Of a stretch of 64,000 bases of DNA, positions 21,916 through 31,847 are shown in pieces; the stretch's first letter is position 1; each line of letters opens with the position of its first letter. Source of the DNA: Clitopilus passeckerianus. Taxonomy: Eukaryota > Basidiomycota > Agaricomycetes > Agaricales > Entolomataceae. Location of the stretch: positions 1 through 64,000 of the forward strand of contig CALYLX010000066.1 in the NCBI GenBank assembly GCA_944990035.1, in the 5' to 3' direction. Below the pieces are notes generated by a model, which searched no databases, was not told where the DNA came from, and saw only the letters and a list, made by a program, of their open reading frames with translations. Position numbers and translations under genes: made by a program.

Positions 21916-22481
21916 CAACCTACGGTTGCACTAGTGCTATCAGTCTCCACAAGACCACATGTGCCTGTTGTGTCTGGCATCGTCTACATCTCCCAATAGA
22001 AGCTCATCAATTCTCTGTGCAGAATCGTTCGCCAACTTGTGAATGTGATCAGCTGTATGCTCCTCATTCGTGTGTGGTTTGACAATGCCAAGCCCCAAGC
22101 CAAGCCGAGACTGAAGTACTGAAGTTAGAACGGTTGACAACCTACAGCTTCGATTTGATGGCGGCTATTTTTGGACCGTGGCCCATCCCTACAACTTCCA
22201 AAAAATACCTGGAAAGGAAAATAAGATGCTTACCACCAACGGCCTGAAGTATGCAAAACCCTGCAACTGCAGTATAGTGTGTCGGAATAATTCGAGCCGC
22301 CTATCCCGCCGAGTGCCATCATATGACACCTATCTATGTTTTCGAAGTACAGGGCACACATGGTCACACTCGTTCAGAACTCTTGGGACATGGATAAAAG
22401 GCTCGCACAAAAGGCTCGAATCTACATCCAAAGCACCTCTGTGGTTGTTTGGTATTACCAGTCATCTATACTCTCTTAGCC
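21916..22481. other. Upstream region of the metalloendopeptidase gene
   Basis: About 560 bp without a convincing coding region. Near its right end a GATAAAAG TATA-like box (22393-22400) lies some 85 bp before the start codon at 22482. A direct repeat of AAAAGGCTCG (22396-22405 and 22409-22418) overlaps it. A TATA-type promoter is common for regulated secreted-enzyme genes. Confidence 0.4.
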
Positions 22482-23840
22482 ATGTATTTGCTCCCCGTCG
22501 TTCTCCTCGGTCTCGCTGGTAGCGCTTTCGCTAGCCCCGCCAGACGAGCTGCTGCGCTCTCCGTCGATGTCGCAGCCCCTGCTGGCTCTGTCAGCTCTCT
22601 GGACGCCCTCAAGCTCACGGCCAAGATTACTAACTCCGGCTCTGAGGCTGTCAAGCTCCTGAAGTACGGCACCATCCTCGATGAGAAGCTCCCCACCAAC
22701 TCCTTCCGTGTTACTAAGGATGGCCAGGCCGTTCCCTTCACTGGCATCAAGGTATGCATAAACCACATCATACCCTACTGTTTATTCTAATTTCCTGTGC
22801 CAGCTCTCCGTTGACTTGAATGAAGTCGACGATTCGGCTTTCGCTACCATTCCCGCTGGTCAGACCATCACAGTTGAGCACAATGGTGATTACATGCTAA
22901 ACATGCAGCGAAGAAGACAACACAGCTAACTGACTTTCTTAGTTGCCTCCCTATACGACTTCGCCTCTGCCGGCGCTGGTAAATACTCCTTCGAGCCCAT
23001 CACCACCTTCCAGATGCATGGTGTCGAGGAGGACGTTGCTGCCCACAAGGCTAGCTTCGCCAAGGTGACCACTGCCTCGAACAAGGTCGAGGTCGAGATC
23101 ACTGGCGACCTTTCTAAGCGCGAGCTCACCCTCAACAAACGTGCTAAGGACATTTGCACAGACTCCAGCAAGAAGTCCTTCATCGATGCCAGGTACGCGT
23201 TTTAACCAGCTCTATCACTGGTAACGAAGCTCAAAGTCACATTTACAGCTACACTGAGGGCAAACAACTCGCTTCTGGTGCAGTCTCCTACATCAGCAGT
23301 CACGGTGCCTCGGACAGCCTCTACAAAGCCTACTTCGGTGCCACCGCCACCTCCCGAGTCACCTCCATTCTCAACGCTGTTGCAAACGAGAACTCCTCTT
23401 CAAGGACCTTGAGCTGCGTAGACAGCTACAACGCCTGCTCTAGCGGTGTCATTGCCTACACTGTTATCGCCACCACCAACGTACGTCCAGTCATCCATTT
23501 ATTATGATGCACACTGTATCAAGCCTGACATAACTTGTCCAGGTCTACTTCTGCAGCATCTTCTTCAACGAAAAGCCCAACACTGCCCTCTGCTCTGGTA
23601 CCTCCGTCGCTTCTCGTAACATCCGTGGCGGAACCACGCTCCACGAGTTGACCCACGCTACCTCTGGCACTGATGACGTTACCTACGGATGCGCTGCCGA
23701 CCAGGCCCTCTCTGACTCTCAGTCCATCCAGAACGCCGATAACTTCAACGTCAGTCCATTAGTCTATATTTGCATGTTTCATATGCTGACCCCTACCAAA
23801 GTGCTTCACTACCCAAGTCTACGCTAACACCAAGTGCTAG
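22482..23840 (+). CDS. Secreted peptidyl-Lys metalloendopeptidase (M35, deuterolysin family)
   Basis: Six exons (22482-22751, 22804-22885, 22943-23192, 23249-23480, 23543-23749, 23802-23840) encode 359 residues. A signal peptide (MYLLPVVLLGLAGSAFAS) is followed by a propeptide to about residue 190. The mature enzyme carries the aspzincin signature: zinc-binding HELTH and, downstream, GTDDVTYG with the third ligand Asp. Paired Cys residues (LSC...YNAC; FCS...ALC; final KC) fit known disulfides. Mushroom relatives cut peptide bonds on the amino side of lysine and act outside the cell in protein digestion. The in-frame ATG at 22449 would put extra residues before the signal sequence, so 22482 is preferred. 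Codon choice is strongly C-rich at third positions, suggesting high expression. Confidence 0.93.
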
Positions 23841-24177
23841 AGGGTTTGGATGTATGATGTTAATGTAATAAAACTGTGTATTCTTGGTCTGTATAAAATG
23901 GGAGATGTGGTTTTGACATGCTCAAAGAATAGGCATATGCATGAAAAGTCAAAGGTGTCTTCGAGCGAATTTCAACGCAAAACCTACTAGTAGGTGTCTA
24001 GGCGCTGGACACACATCCCTCTCAACTGGATTGATAACACGAATACAGAGCAAGGGTTAGAAAACAACAAGGTATGATGTGTCAACGTCAAATTATTTGG
24101 GTTTATACTAATGATGATAGCATGCAAAACTATGACAGCCACCCCAACAATGGTATGTGACCATCTATAGACTGGGA

Positions 24178-25945
24178 TCATGTTCTCCGGGTGTTCCATG
24201 ACGGTAACAGATCGAGTTCCTTGACGTCAATTCCTGCAAAGTCGCGGTTCTTGATATGTCGGCTCTCGAGGTCACGTTTCGTGAGCCATAAGTGAAGTAA
24301 CCTAACGCAGTCTTTCGCCTATAAGAGATAGGTTTAGGCTCCACATAGAATAGTACGTTAAGGATGATACTCACCACGACAAAAAGACCAAGGCCGATTG
24401 TATTTCGCCACCTGACATACTGTTGAGCGCATACTTGAGAAGGAGGAATAGGCCTTACCAAACGGGATCAGCTTCCGTCCAAACAGGCGGTCCGTTGAGG
24501 AGTGTGGTCATGCCAAGCTTCAGTCCGAGGCCCAGCTGGCCCCAAAGACTCAACTTCTCCCATGCCTTGGGATTTGTGTAAGGTCCCAAGATAGGCGGAA
24601 GGAGCCCATATAGCGGAGGTCGAACACCAAGGAACCGCTTCAGTAGAGGGGAATAATGCGAAATGCGGAACAAGAGATTGCCCATTGCCCGCGAGATAGC
24701 TGGTATGAGCATCGCACCAGCAAGTCGTCTGCCAATCGACCCAGAATCGATGTCAACGATCTCGGCAGCGGCTTCGAGGTTGATCAGGTCCGGATTCCCA
24801 TTCTGAGCCTGAGCTTGCGCCTGCCGCTGTCGTTCTTGCACTTGTCGTTGCCGGTCTCGCTCCTCATTCTCGCCCACCAACCGGATACGAATTTGGAACT
24901 GGTCATCTAATCCGGCAAATGGTCGTGGGTTGCGAGGCTTTGGACGAGCTCCGAGAAGCTTTATTTCGAGTTTGGTGAAGAATCTTCGGTAAAATGCCGT
25001 CACAACGGGGAAAATGAACAGGCCCGCGGTCATGGGTGAAGGTGGCCATTGGGTCAAACGGGGTGTTTTGGTGTGTGATAAAGCGGTCTCGTTGCGGGGG
25101 TCTTTCCAGTATTGTTCCAGGAAGCGGAATCGAGGGTGAACGGGATCAACCACTGGCCAGAAGAAGGAAGAGGTAAGAAGGATTGGGAGCTGCGGAGAGT
25201 CTTGAAAGCGAGAGGCGATAAGGGAGACAGTCAAGAGTGGAAGGTTGAAGAATGCAATTGCTGGCCACCTCGCAGGATCGTTTGTGAGCATAATTTCAAA
25301 CATCCTATACTGTAAGCGTCAGGGGCTGCGTGTAAGAGGTAGATTGCATACATACTCATCCCCAACCATTTGTTTGAAGGCGTAGGCTCCGAAGCCGGTA
25401 AACACAACATATATGCCTATAATTGAACACAGTTATTAGCGTTGGGTAACTGAAGTTCTGTGAATGCCTTCACCTGTCGAAAATATCGCAATGCATCCCG
25501 CAACGCTGACCAGCGTAAACTGCCGTCCCAATCCCTGCCAAATCCTGCTCAACTTGCTTAAGAGTTCTAGTATCCCTGGTCTGTTGCTGACAAGCTCGTA
25601 GTGGGTGCCACATTGGGGACATTTGAGGGCATTCTCCCGACGATCTGAGCTGCCTTGTGAGGTGGATATCCACTGCAGCAAACAGGTCTCATGTGCCACC
25701 AGCGTGCAGTTGCAGGGATGGGTCCATGTTCTCATTTCACCCTCAGGCTCTGCCAGCAAGTTTGTTGATCATGACTGGCACAAAAGGGCAGTGGAATTAA
25801 CTCACTCGAGTCATGATGCTCCTCTTCCCTGCAGATGTAACATAGCTTCACCTACACAATGTGTGATGAATATTCGTATAACAGTTGAGATTGGGCCAAA
25901 ACATACTCGCAGGTCGTTGATTGTTGGTACACGTTGGGTGCTCAT
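24178..25945 (-). CDS. RING-CH membrane E3 ubiquitin ligase, MARCH5-like
   Basis: Reading from 25945 gives MSTQRVPTINDLR, then CYIC, CNC, HETCLLQW and CPQC, the C4HC3 RING-CH ligand set. Hydrophobic segments follow (VSVAGCIAIFSTGIYVVFTG; FFNLPLLTVSLIAS; SPMTAGLFIFPVVTAF; RRLAGAMLIPAI; NTIGLGLFVVAKDCVRLLHL), about 490 residues in all. A Gln/Arg-rich cytosolic insertion sits between the third and fourth. The order, spacing and wording of the membrane part (GAYAFKQMVG, then DPARWP) resemble human MARCH5, a mitochondrial outer-membrane ligase, more than ER Ssm4/Doa10. The last exons are 24411-24375 (37 nt) and 24318-24178; the acceptor at 24411 is chosen because it restores DPVWWRN. Family certain, subfamily inferred. 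Confidence 0.85.
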
Positions 25946-26290
25946 GGTTGAGGCGAGGGACTAACCGGGCGTAGAGGCAAAGTAATGCGCCTTGTGGCGT
26001 CAGCAAGTGGCGGTCGGTTGATCATGATCGTACGTAGTCTTGTATTACCCGAAATGTCAAGCTTTTAAACTTTCAATCCTGGACTCACAAATCCTGGAAA
26101 ATTCTTATAAAACGAGCACAATGAACAACTGTATTCAGTACTAAGTAATGTATAGTTAAAGACAAGAAAAGGCTAATGTAGACGGTAGGAGGATGTATGA
26201 AGCTTACGTTTTCTTGAGAATAGAATGGGAATATGGTTAACATAAGTGTTAGAACGAAGGAAATACTTTTCAGTGGTAGCACACTAGTGT

Positions 26291-27320
26291 TCACTCTCGA
26301 TGATCGTAAGGAGGAGTCTTGGCTCTGTCAACGGTTTCTTTCGGGCCGTCTTCAGGAGGGGGAGGGGTCCTGGCCTTGTCCCTGGTGTCTCTTTCGTCTT
26401 TCCTTCTGTCCGGAGAGGCGCTCCTTCGAGTGCGGTATTCACGTTCACGTTCGCGGTCACGGTCAGGGGACCTGCTCCTCCTTCGCCTGTCGCCACCACG
26501 CTCGCGATCGTACTCCCGGTCCCGGTCCCTATCCCTATCACGGTCAGAGTATTCCCTGTCTCCCTCTCTGTAACGGTCATCACGTTCCGGGCGGCGACGG
26601 GGGCTGCGGGAACGATCGCGACCATTTCTGCTAGCACGGGGTGGTGGGGAAGCACGCCTGTCGTAGCGCCAAACCGAGGAGGGCGGGTTCTTGGCCCACT
26701 GAAGACGTAATTGGTGACACATTCAGACAACATGAGATTATGGAGTAAATACCTGGATGCTCAATCTTGAACCTTCAAAGTAGCGGCCATGCCTAGAAAG
26801 GTGATACATTAGAGTGTCTGACATGAGGAGGGGCTATTGGGATCACATACATTTCATAGTAAGCGTCTTCAGCATCCCTTTGGCTGCGAAACTCCACAAA
26901 AGCGTAACTGCGAAACGGTCGATTTCGTTGAGCGTTCGTTATTCTCGAGATTTTGATACATTGACACGGCAACCGAGGACGAAGGCGTTCGTGAACGACA
27001 CGTTGAAAGAGGAAAGTCGACGAAGCGGATTCGCGTTCCGAAAGTACGACGGTAATTTTCTTTTTGATTCGACCCGACTTCGGCCACGGAGATGGTTTTT
27101 AAGAGAAACTGGGAGTAGGTACTCACGGATTAGAATGGGCATGAGGGTTACGAGGAGCAGGAACATCGCAACGAACTAAGTTACCATACCTGCTCGAGTT
27201 TATGAGCATTTTTTGGCTATTTTTCTTTACATTGGCTACTACTTACCGTTCAAACTCATAGGCTAAGTCGCGAGCACGAGTGGCTGGATGAAAACCGCTA
27301 ACGAAAAGGATACGAGGCAT
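26291..27320 (-). CDS. SR-type splicing factor (RRM plus RS/RD tail)
   Basis: Five exons (27320-27247, 27189-27127, 26907-26851, 26792-26753, 26698-26291) give 213 residues. A single RRM spans about 1-80, with RNP2 ILFVSGF and an RNP1 region YAFVEFRS. A long tail alternates Arg with Asp/Glu/Ser (SRSPRRRPER and DRDRDRDRE repeats) and ends in TPP repeats. Such proteins bind exonic enhancers and recruit U1/U2AF, and their tails are phosphorylated by SRPK/CLK kinases. Three introns are 54-58 nt, but the one interrupting the RRM (26908-27126) is 219 nt. The gene is divergent from the PPR-like gene with 226 bp between starts. Confidence 0.9.
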
Positions 27321-27546
27321 GTTGACCAGTGCAAGCAAGGCGCTTGTTGCGGGTCGGCCAAAATGTCGTAAAATGTGGGTTTGTTTATGTTTGTCAAAGT
27401 GGCGCGTTGACCAGACTAAACTTCAAAGTTAGCCGAAGCGACGAAAGCGTCCTTGTGGTCGTCTAGCTCGTTGGCGAACCAGGTATGTACTTGACTTGCC
27501 ATCTTGTGTGAACGCAGGCTTATATCTTTCTAGATGAAAGTGTCGC

Positions 27547-29964
27547 ATGAACGTTCTTTGGCGCCATGTAAGAAGAGCATACTCGACGACTCTCGCTGCA
27601 TCGCCCGTGTTCCCCCAACCTACACCTCAGCTCAATAGAGTGGACAAACACATTCAGCTACTCAGTCAGCAATCCCAGAACCCTGTATGGGAGCTGCTTG
27701 CTGCACTTAATGGTCGTCCAGCATATTTACCCGCGGCACTTGACAAATGTAGAATCTCCCAGGAGGAGTACAAGCACTGGAAGCCAGTCCTGGCTCAGAC
27801 ATACCTTGACTCTGGAATGGACGTCGCAAAGCAGGACGGAAATTCTGCTGGCCCAATAAATAATGCAGAACATATCTTCCAAACCCTTCCTCCTTGGGTC
27901 GCCCTCTTCTTGACCAGCTTCAGGACTCGAACGTACCGGCAGGCATATGCCATATCAAGAGCCTTGGATCCCACTCGCTTCTTTCACCCCTACAGGGACA
28001 TGCTCACTACTCACCAAGGCTCGCAGGCAAATTCTGTGAATTCCCCCGGTGCAGATCGTACAGGTCCAGCAGCGTCCAACAATCACCACGAATATGGTGC
28101 GCTACTCTCCTTGAACGCCATCCACCTCTGCCGATACAATCTTCTCGTCCCATTGCGAGACCTTATCAAGACATTCTTGTCCCCCGAATACCAGTTTTCT
28201 TCCCTGCAGTTCAACTTATTGCTGGAAGCCCTTTCCACGGTCCCCAGCTATTCCCTAGAGATAGAGGCCAGGACTCTGTCCGTCCTCAGGACCATGCAAC
28301 AGAGAGGATTCGAAGTCCACCCTAAGACACTTCAGAAGCTGCTCCATGTTGACGTTGCTGGTCCGACACTCACGAAATACCTCAATAGGCAGATATCCCA
28401 GCAAAACGTCGAAGCTCACCTAGAACACCATGAAAAATTATTGCGCGTATCATCAAAGCACGTCGCTGAGGGCCATCTGCCGATCGAGTATGTTGAGCAG
28501 CAGCACGAAGTTATAAAAGGCCTTGTCACCCAACCTCAAGCTAATAACCCGGTGACCAACCCCAATTCCCTTGCCCCTCAATCGCAGCCTGTCAACTATC
28601 TGGCAGATCCGCTCAACCGTGCAAATATGCGTTACATCATGTCTTACAAACGCCGCAACGATGCCTTGGCCTTATTCGACCGCCTCCTTAGCTCTGCAAA
28701 CAAGCAAGGCTCAGAATATCGGGCCGACATATTCGCCTTCACCTCTGCGTTGAAAATCGCTGCAAGAGACCACAAAGTTACTGCACAAGATCTCTACCAG
28801 GTCTTCCGCCATATACCCAAATCTCTCACACCAACATCCACGACATACCACATCGTCATCACCGGTCTCTTCGAGCGGAAGAGTCGATTGGCGGCCAAGT
28901 TATGGGACGAATTCTGCGGAAGCGGGTTACCGGTGAACAAGTACATGCTATCGCTAGGATTACGCGTTCTCGCACGAGAAGGCAAACCTCACGCAGCATT
29001 TGCCTTCTTGGAAACCTTCACCCAAGCATCTGGAGATCTCCTCAGCCCCGAGCCTGTCAAAGTGACCGCTGTTACGGTCAATGACTTCTTGGTGGCTTTA
29101 AACCGCATCGGTCGTCCAGATCTCATATACCTGCTATTTGATAACATGTGGAACCTATTCCACATATTGCCAGATTCAAGGTCGTTGTCCATACTTATGT
29201 ATGGGACCAGGATCATGCGACGGCTGGACAATTCACTGGCTGGCGTGGTCGCCGAGCTGTCGCTGAAGAACCCTTTCCGGTCCTCCCAATCTCCATCCCA
29301 ATCCACGACATCGGCGGCTCGACAAGAGGCGGTCAAAACTATTGAAACGACGGTGGGAACCCCAGGGACGGGCATAATACCCTACAAGCCCCGTATCTGG
29401 CACAACCAGACTGCAGTTCATCGTGCGATCACCATTTTCCAGCAAGCCATGTTCGGAAACGATCCAGACCTCCTTCGCCACATCCGATCGCCTGCATACG
29501 CCGTACGTGCTTCCCCCGACGAAGACCCCGCTGCTGGATATGGCGGTCTCCTTCCCAAATTCGGGCGTCTCATCGATCCAACCATGGGTGCGAAGGCTCT
29601 TGATGCACTTCTCAACGAGGACGGGACAACCAAATACCCTAGTATCATCATCACCAACGAGAACGTTATCAGTGGGATCATATTGCTTGGCCTCAGCTCT
29701 CGTGCCACTGAGATCCCGTTGATGTTGGCTTGGATGAAAGCACTCAAGATACAGCCGTCTCCCTCGACTTTGGCAGTGTCTTTGGTGTTCTGGGAAGAGG
29801 TTAGCTTCGAGGCACCTTTGATGGAGAAGTTGAGTGGGGAAGAGAACAATCAGTATACAAAACTCTGGAATTGGATGAGGGACTGGGTGGGAGAGAGGAG
29901 AATGCCCCCACCTGTGTTGATGCAGAAGTGGCAAGAGAATGTAAGAAAGATGAGGGCAGCTTAG
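27547..29964 (+). CDS. Mitochondrial PPR-like protein
   Basis: This is a single uninterrupted frame of 805 residues in a genome where almost every other gene has introns. The N-terminus (MNVLWRHVRRAYSTTLAASP) is Arg/Ser/Thr-rich and lacks acidic residues, as in a mitochondrial presequence. Helix pairs of about 35 residues occur around 370-530, for example DIFAFTSALKIAARDHKV, TTYHIVITGLFERKSR and NKYMLSLGLRVLAREGKP, consistent with divergent pentatricopeptide repeats. Such proteins bind organellar RNA for processing or translation. The exact orthologue is not clear to me. The start at 27547 gives the presequence directly. Confidence 0.8.
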   Translation: MNVLWRHVRRAYSTTLAASPVFPQPTPQLNRVDKHIQLLSQQSQNPVWELLAALNGRPAYLPAALDKCRISQEEYKHWKPVLAQTYLDSGMDVAKQDGNSAGPINNAEHIFQTLPPWVALFLTSFRTRTYRQAYAISRALDPTRFFHPYRDMLTTHQGSQANSVNSPGADRTGPAASNNHHEYGALLSLNAIHLCRYNLLVPLRDLIKTFLSPEYQFSSLQFNLLLEALSTVPSYSLEIEARTLSVLRTMQQRGFEVHPKTLQKLLHVDVAGPTLTKYLNRQISQQNVEAHLEHHEKLLRVSSKHVAEGHLPIEYVEQQHEVIKGLVTQPQANNPVTNPNSLAPQSQPVNYLADPLNRANMRYIMSYKRRNDALALFDRLLSSANKQGSEYRADIFAFTSALKIAARDHKVTAQDLYQVFRHIPKSLTPTSTTYHIVITGLFERKSRLAAKLWDEFCGSGLPVNKYMLSLGLRVLAREGKPHAAFAFLETFTQASGDLLSPEPVKVTAVTVNDFLVALNRIGRPDLIYLLFDNMWNLFHILPDSRSLSILMYGTRIMRRLDNSLAGVVAELSLKNPFRSSQSPSQSTTSAARQEAVKTIETTVGTPGTGIIPYKPRIWHNQTAVHRAITIFQQAMFGNDPDLLRHIRSPAYAVRASPDEDPAAGYGGLLPKFGRLIDPTMGAKALDALLNEDGTTKYPSIIITNENVISGIILLGLSSRATEIPLMLAWMKALKIQPSPSTLAVSLVFWEEVSFEAPLMEKLSGEENNQYTKLWNWMRDWVGERRMPPPVLMQKWQENVRKMRAA

Positions 29965-30075
29965 CGTTGGATGAAGTCATTTCAATGGGTATTTCCTGGC
30001 TGGCTTAGACAAGTTTACTGATAGAGCACTACATATAATACAATAATAATAGCTGCCTAACCCTGCAAACTATAT

Positions 30076-30997
30076 TCACTTGCGTTTCGTGAGCTGCTCC
30101 TTCTTCTTCGCGTCTACCTCTGCTTGTTTCGCTGTTCAAATATGTTCATTGGTGTCTAGTTCAGACAGAAGGAAAATCCAGGAACGTACCGTCGGCCTCA
30201 GCCTTCCTCTTGGCTTGAGCAGCCTCTCGTTCTGCACGAATCTTAGCCAGGCGTGAAAGGTCGGCCTTCGCCTCTTGCGTTTTTCCAGCGGCATGCAACT
30301 GAACAGAACGTGAGACAGACTAGGGTTTGAAGAAATGATGCCGACAGACCTTCCAGTAACGCTCCTTGGCTTCAGCCTTCTCCTTCTGCTCTCTATAAAT
30401 AGTCGGTCAACTCAACATCATGGGATCAGTCGATTGCGTACCTTTCTCGACGTGTCAGCTCTCGAGGAGCGCTCAAGTCAGAGATGTTCATCTTCTTGGT
30501 GACATGGTTTGGATTGATCAAGTCCTCGTCGTCCTCATCCTCATCCTCACCTTTCACTTGTTTCTTTGCAGCCTCTTTCTTCTTCATCTCACGTTTCTGT
30601 GTTCGCGTAAGCTCTGGGGTGTCTTTCTCCTCTTCGTCCGAATCTTCCTCTTCTGACTCCTCTTCTGACTCCTCCTCCTCGGATTCTTCCTCAGAGATAT
30701 CTTCCTCACCCTGATCCCTTCGTCGCGGTGCCCTGCAAATTGCCAAGTGAATTGTAGGATTAAATTCTGTGGATGTAGCCTTACCTCCTTGGTTCGCCAA
30801 CTGCAGTACCATCCTGATCGAGTACCATGTTACGACTAGCAGAGCAGCCAATTAAGTGCACGTCAACAGCATATTTGCAGATGTTGGATCAAACCTGAAG
30901 CTACGACCTCCACCACGCTTTGCCTTGAATTTGCCTGCTGAACTATTAATAAAAATTCATTGCTAACGATTATTCAAGACTTGCCGCCTCGAGTCAT
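30076..30997 (-). CDS. PP28/PDAP1-type casein kinase substrate phosphoprotein
   Basis: The protein opens MTRGGKFKAKRGGGRSFS, has long acidic Glu/Ser tracts (SEEESEEEESEEES), and then the PP28 domain: NPNHVTKKMNISDLSAP, ELTRREREQKEKAEAKERY, WKLHAAGKTQEAKADLSRLA and KIRAEREAAQAKRKAE. This matches the 28-kDa heat- and acid-stable phosphoprotein of eukaryotes, whose role is poorly defined. The first exon is 13 nt (30997-30985), and the first intron must use a GC donor (GCAAGT) to give the conserved start; the nearby GT would break the frame. Five further short exons follow. It is divergent from NDUFA6 with 157 bp between starts. Confidence 0.88.
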
Positions 30998-31154
30998 CTT
31001 TATTAGTTGAATGCAGGTAAGATTGCAAGTATTGACGAGATCTTTGGATGTAGATAAAGCGAGAAGCGAGTCAGAGGCGGCGCTTCCAAATCGGGACAAC
31101 GGCTCTTAGCTGTTGTTGGACTCTGTTTGCTCAACGACCAATCCCGTCTTCAGG

Positions 31155-31670
31155 ATGACCACAATACCTGCCCGCCTTGCAAAAGCAACTCGTGCTTCTG
31201 CCAATGTTACGGATGCTCGCAAGAGAGCTCTTCAGCTATACCGTGATTGGTACCGTTCGGTGAGCCCAGTTTTTTGGGTCAAATTGTACAGGTTCTTACC
31301 AAGTTCGGACATGACCAGGCCCCGGAAATTGTGTCGTTGTACGCTTTGAACGTCTCCCCAACCCTTGTCCGACATAGAATCCGCGAAAGATTTGAAAAGA
31401 ACCGCTACGTTACGGACCCACGAGTCATCGACGTGCTCATCGTCAAGGGGCAGCAGGAATACCAGGAAACCATGAACTGCTGGAAATTGTCGGATCACAT
31501 ATATGGGATTATGTTGGAGCCGCAAACTCGACCACAGAAGACCTTTTTGCAAAAGTTTTACGAAGGTGCGTTTCCATGCTCAAATTTGCATGAAGCACCC
31601 GCTCACAGTCTTTTGACATGTAGGGAGGGACGAGGAGGCTATCACCCCGGCCGCAACCGGCATCAACTAG
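31155..31670 (+). CDS. Complex I LYR subunit NDUFA6/B14
   Basis: Three exons (31155-31259, 31319-31565, 31624-31670) give 132 residues. The LYR motif at 28-30 (ALQLYRDWYRS) and the following helices (RIRERFEKNRYVTDPRVID, then KGQQEYQETMNCWKL and KTFLQKFYEG) identify the B14 accessory subunit of NADH:ubiquinone oxidoreductase. This subunit sits on the matrix arm with mitochondrial acyl carrier protein. Length and order agree with fungal B14. No cleavable presequence is obvious beyond a short basic N-terminus, as usual for LYR subunits. It is convergent with the DUF1365 gene, 177 bp away. Confidence 0.93.
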
Positions 31671-31847
31671 ACCATCGACACTCATTCATAGATTGTTTGC
31701 ATTGCAATAAATTCCTTAAATGCACCCTTTTCGAGTGATTACCTCTTCAAAATTGTTTGTCCTGGACTCTGTGGCTTCAATCCACTATGGGCCTAATCGC
31801 AAAGTGTCGAATGTTTACACTTCTATTACACGGAGGCGCAGGCTCTA

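Noticed and set aside
24456..24461. Premature stop in the RING-CH ligase after DPVW
   Set aside because: TGG followed by TAA is the GTAAGG donor of an intron; splicing to 24411 restores WWRNTIGL.
26284..26733. Alternative frames through the RS/RD tail of the SR gene
   Set aside because: Repetitive Arg/Asp codons open several frames on both strands; only the frame continuing the RRM makes sense.
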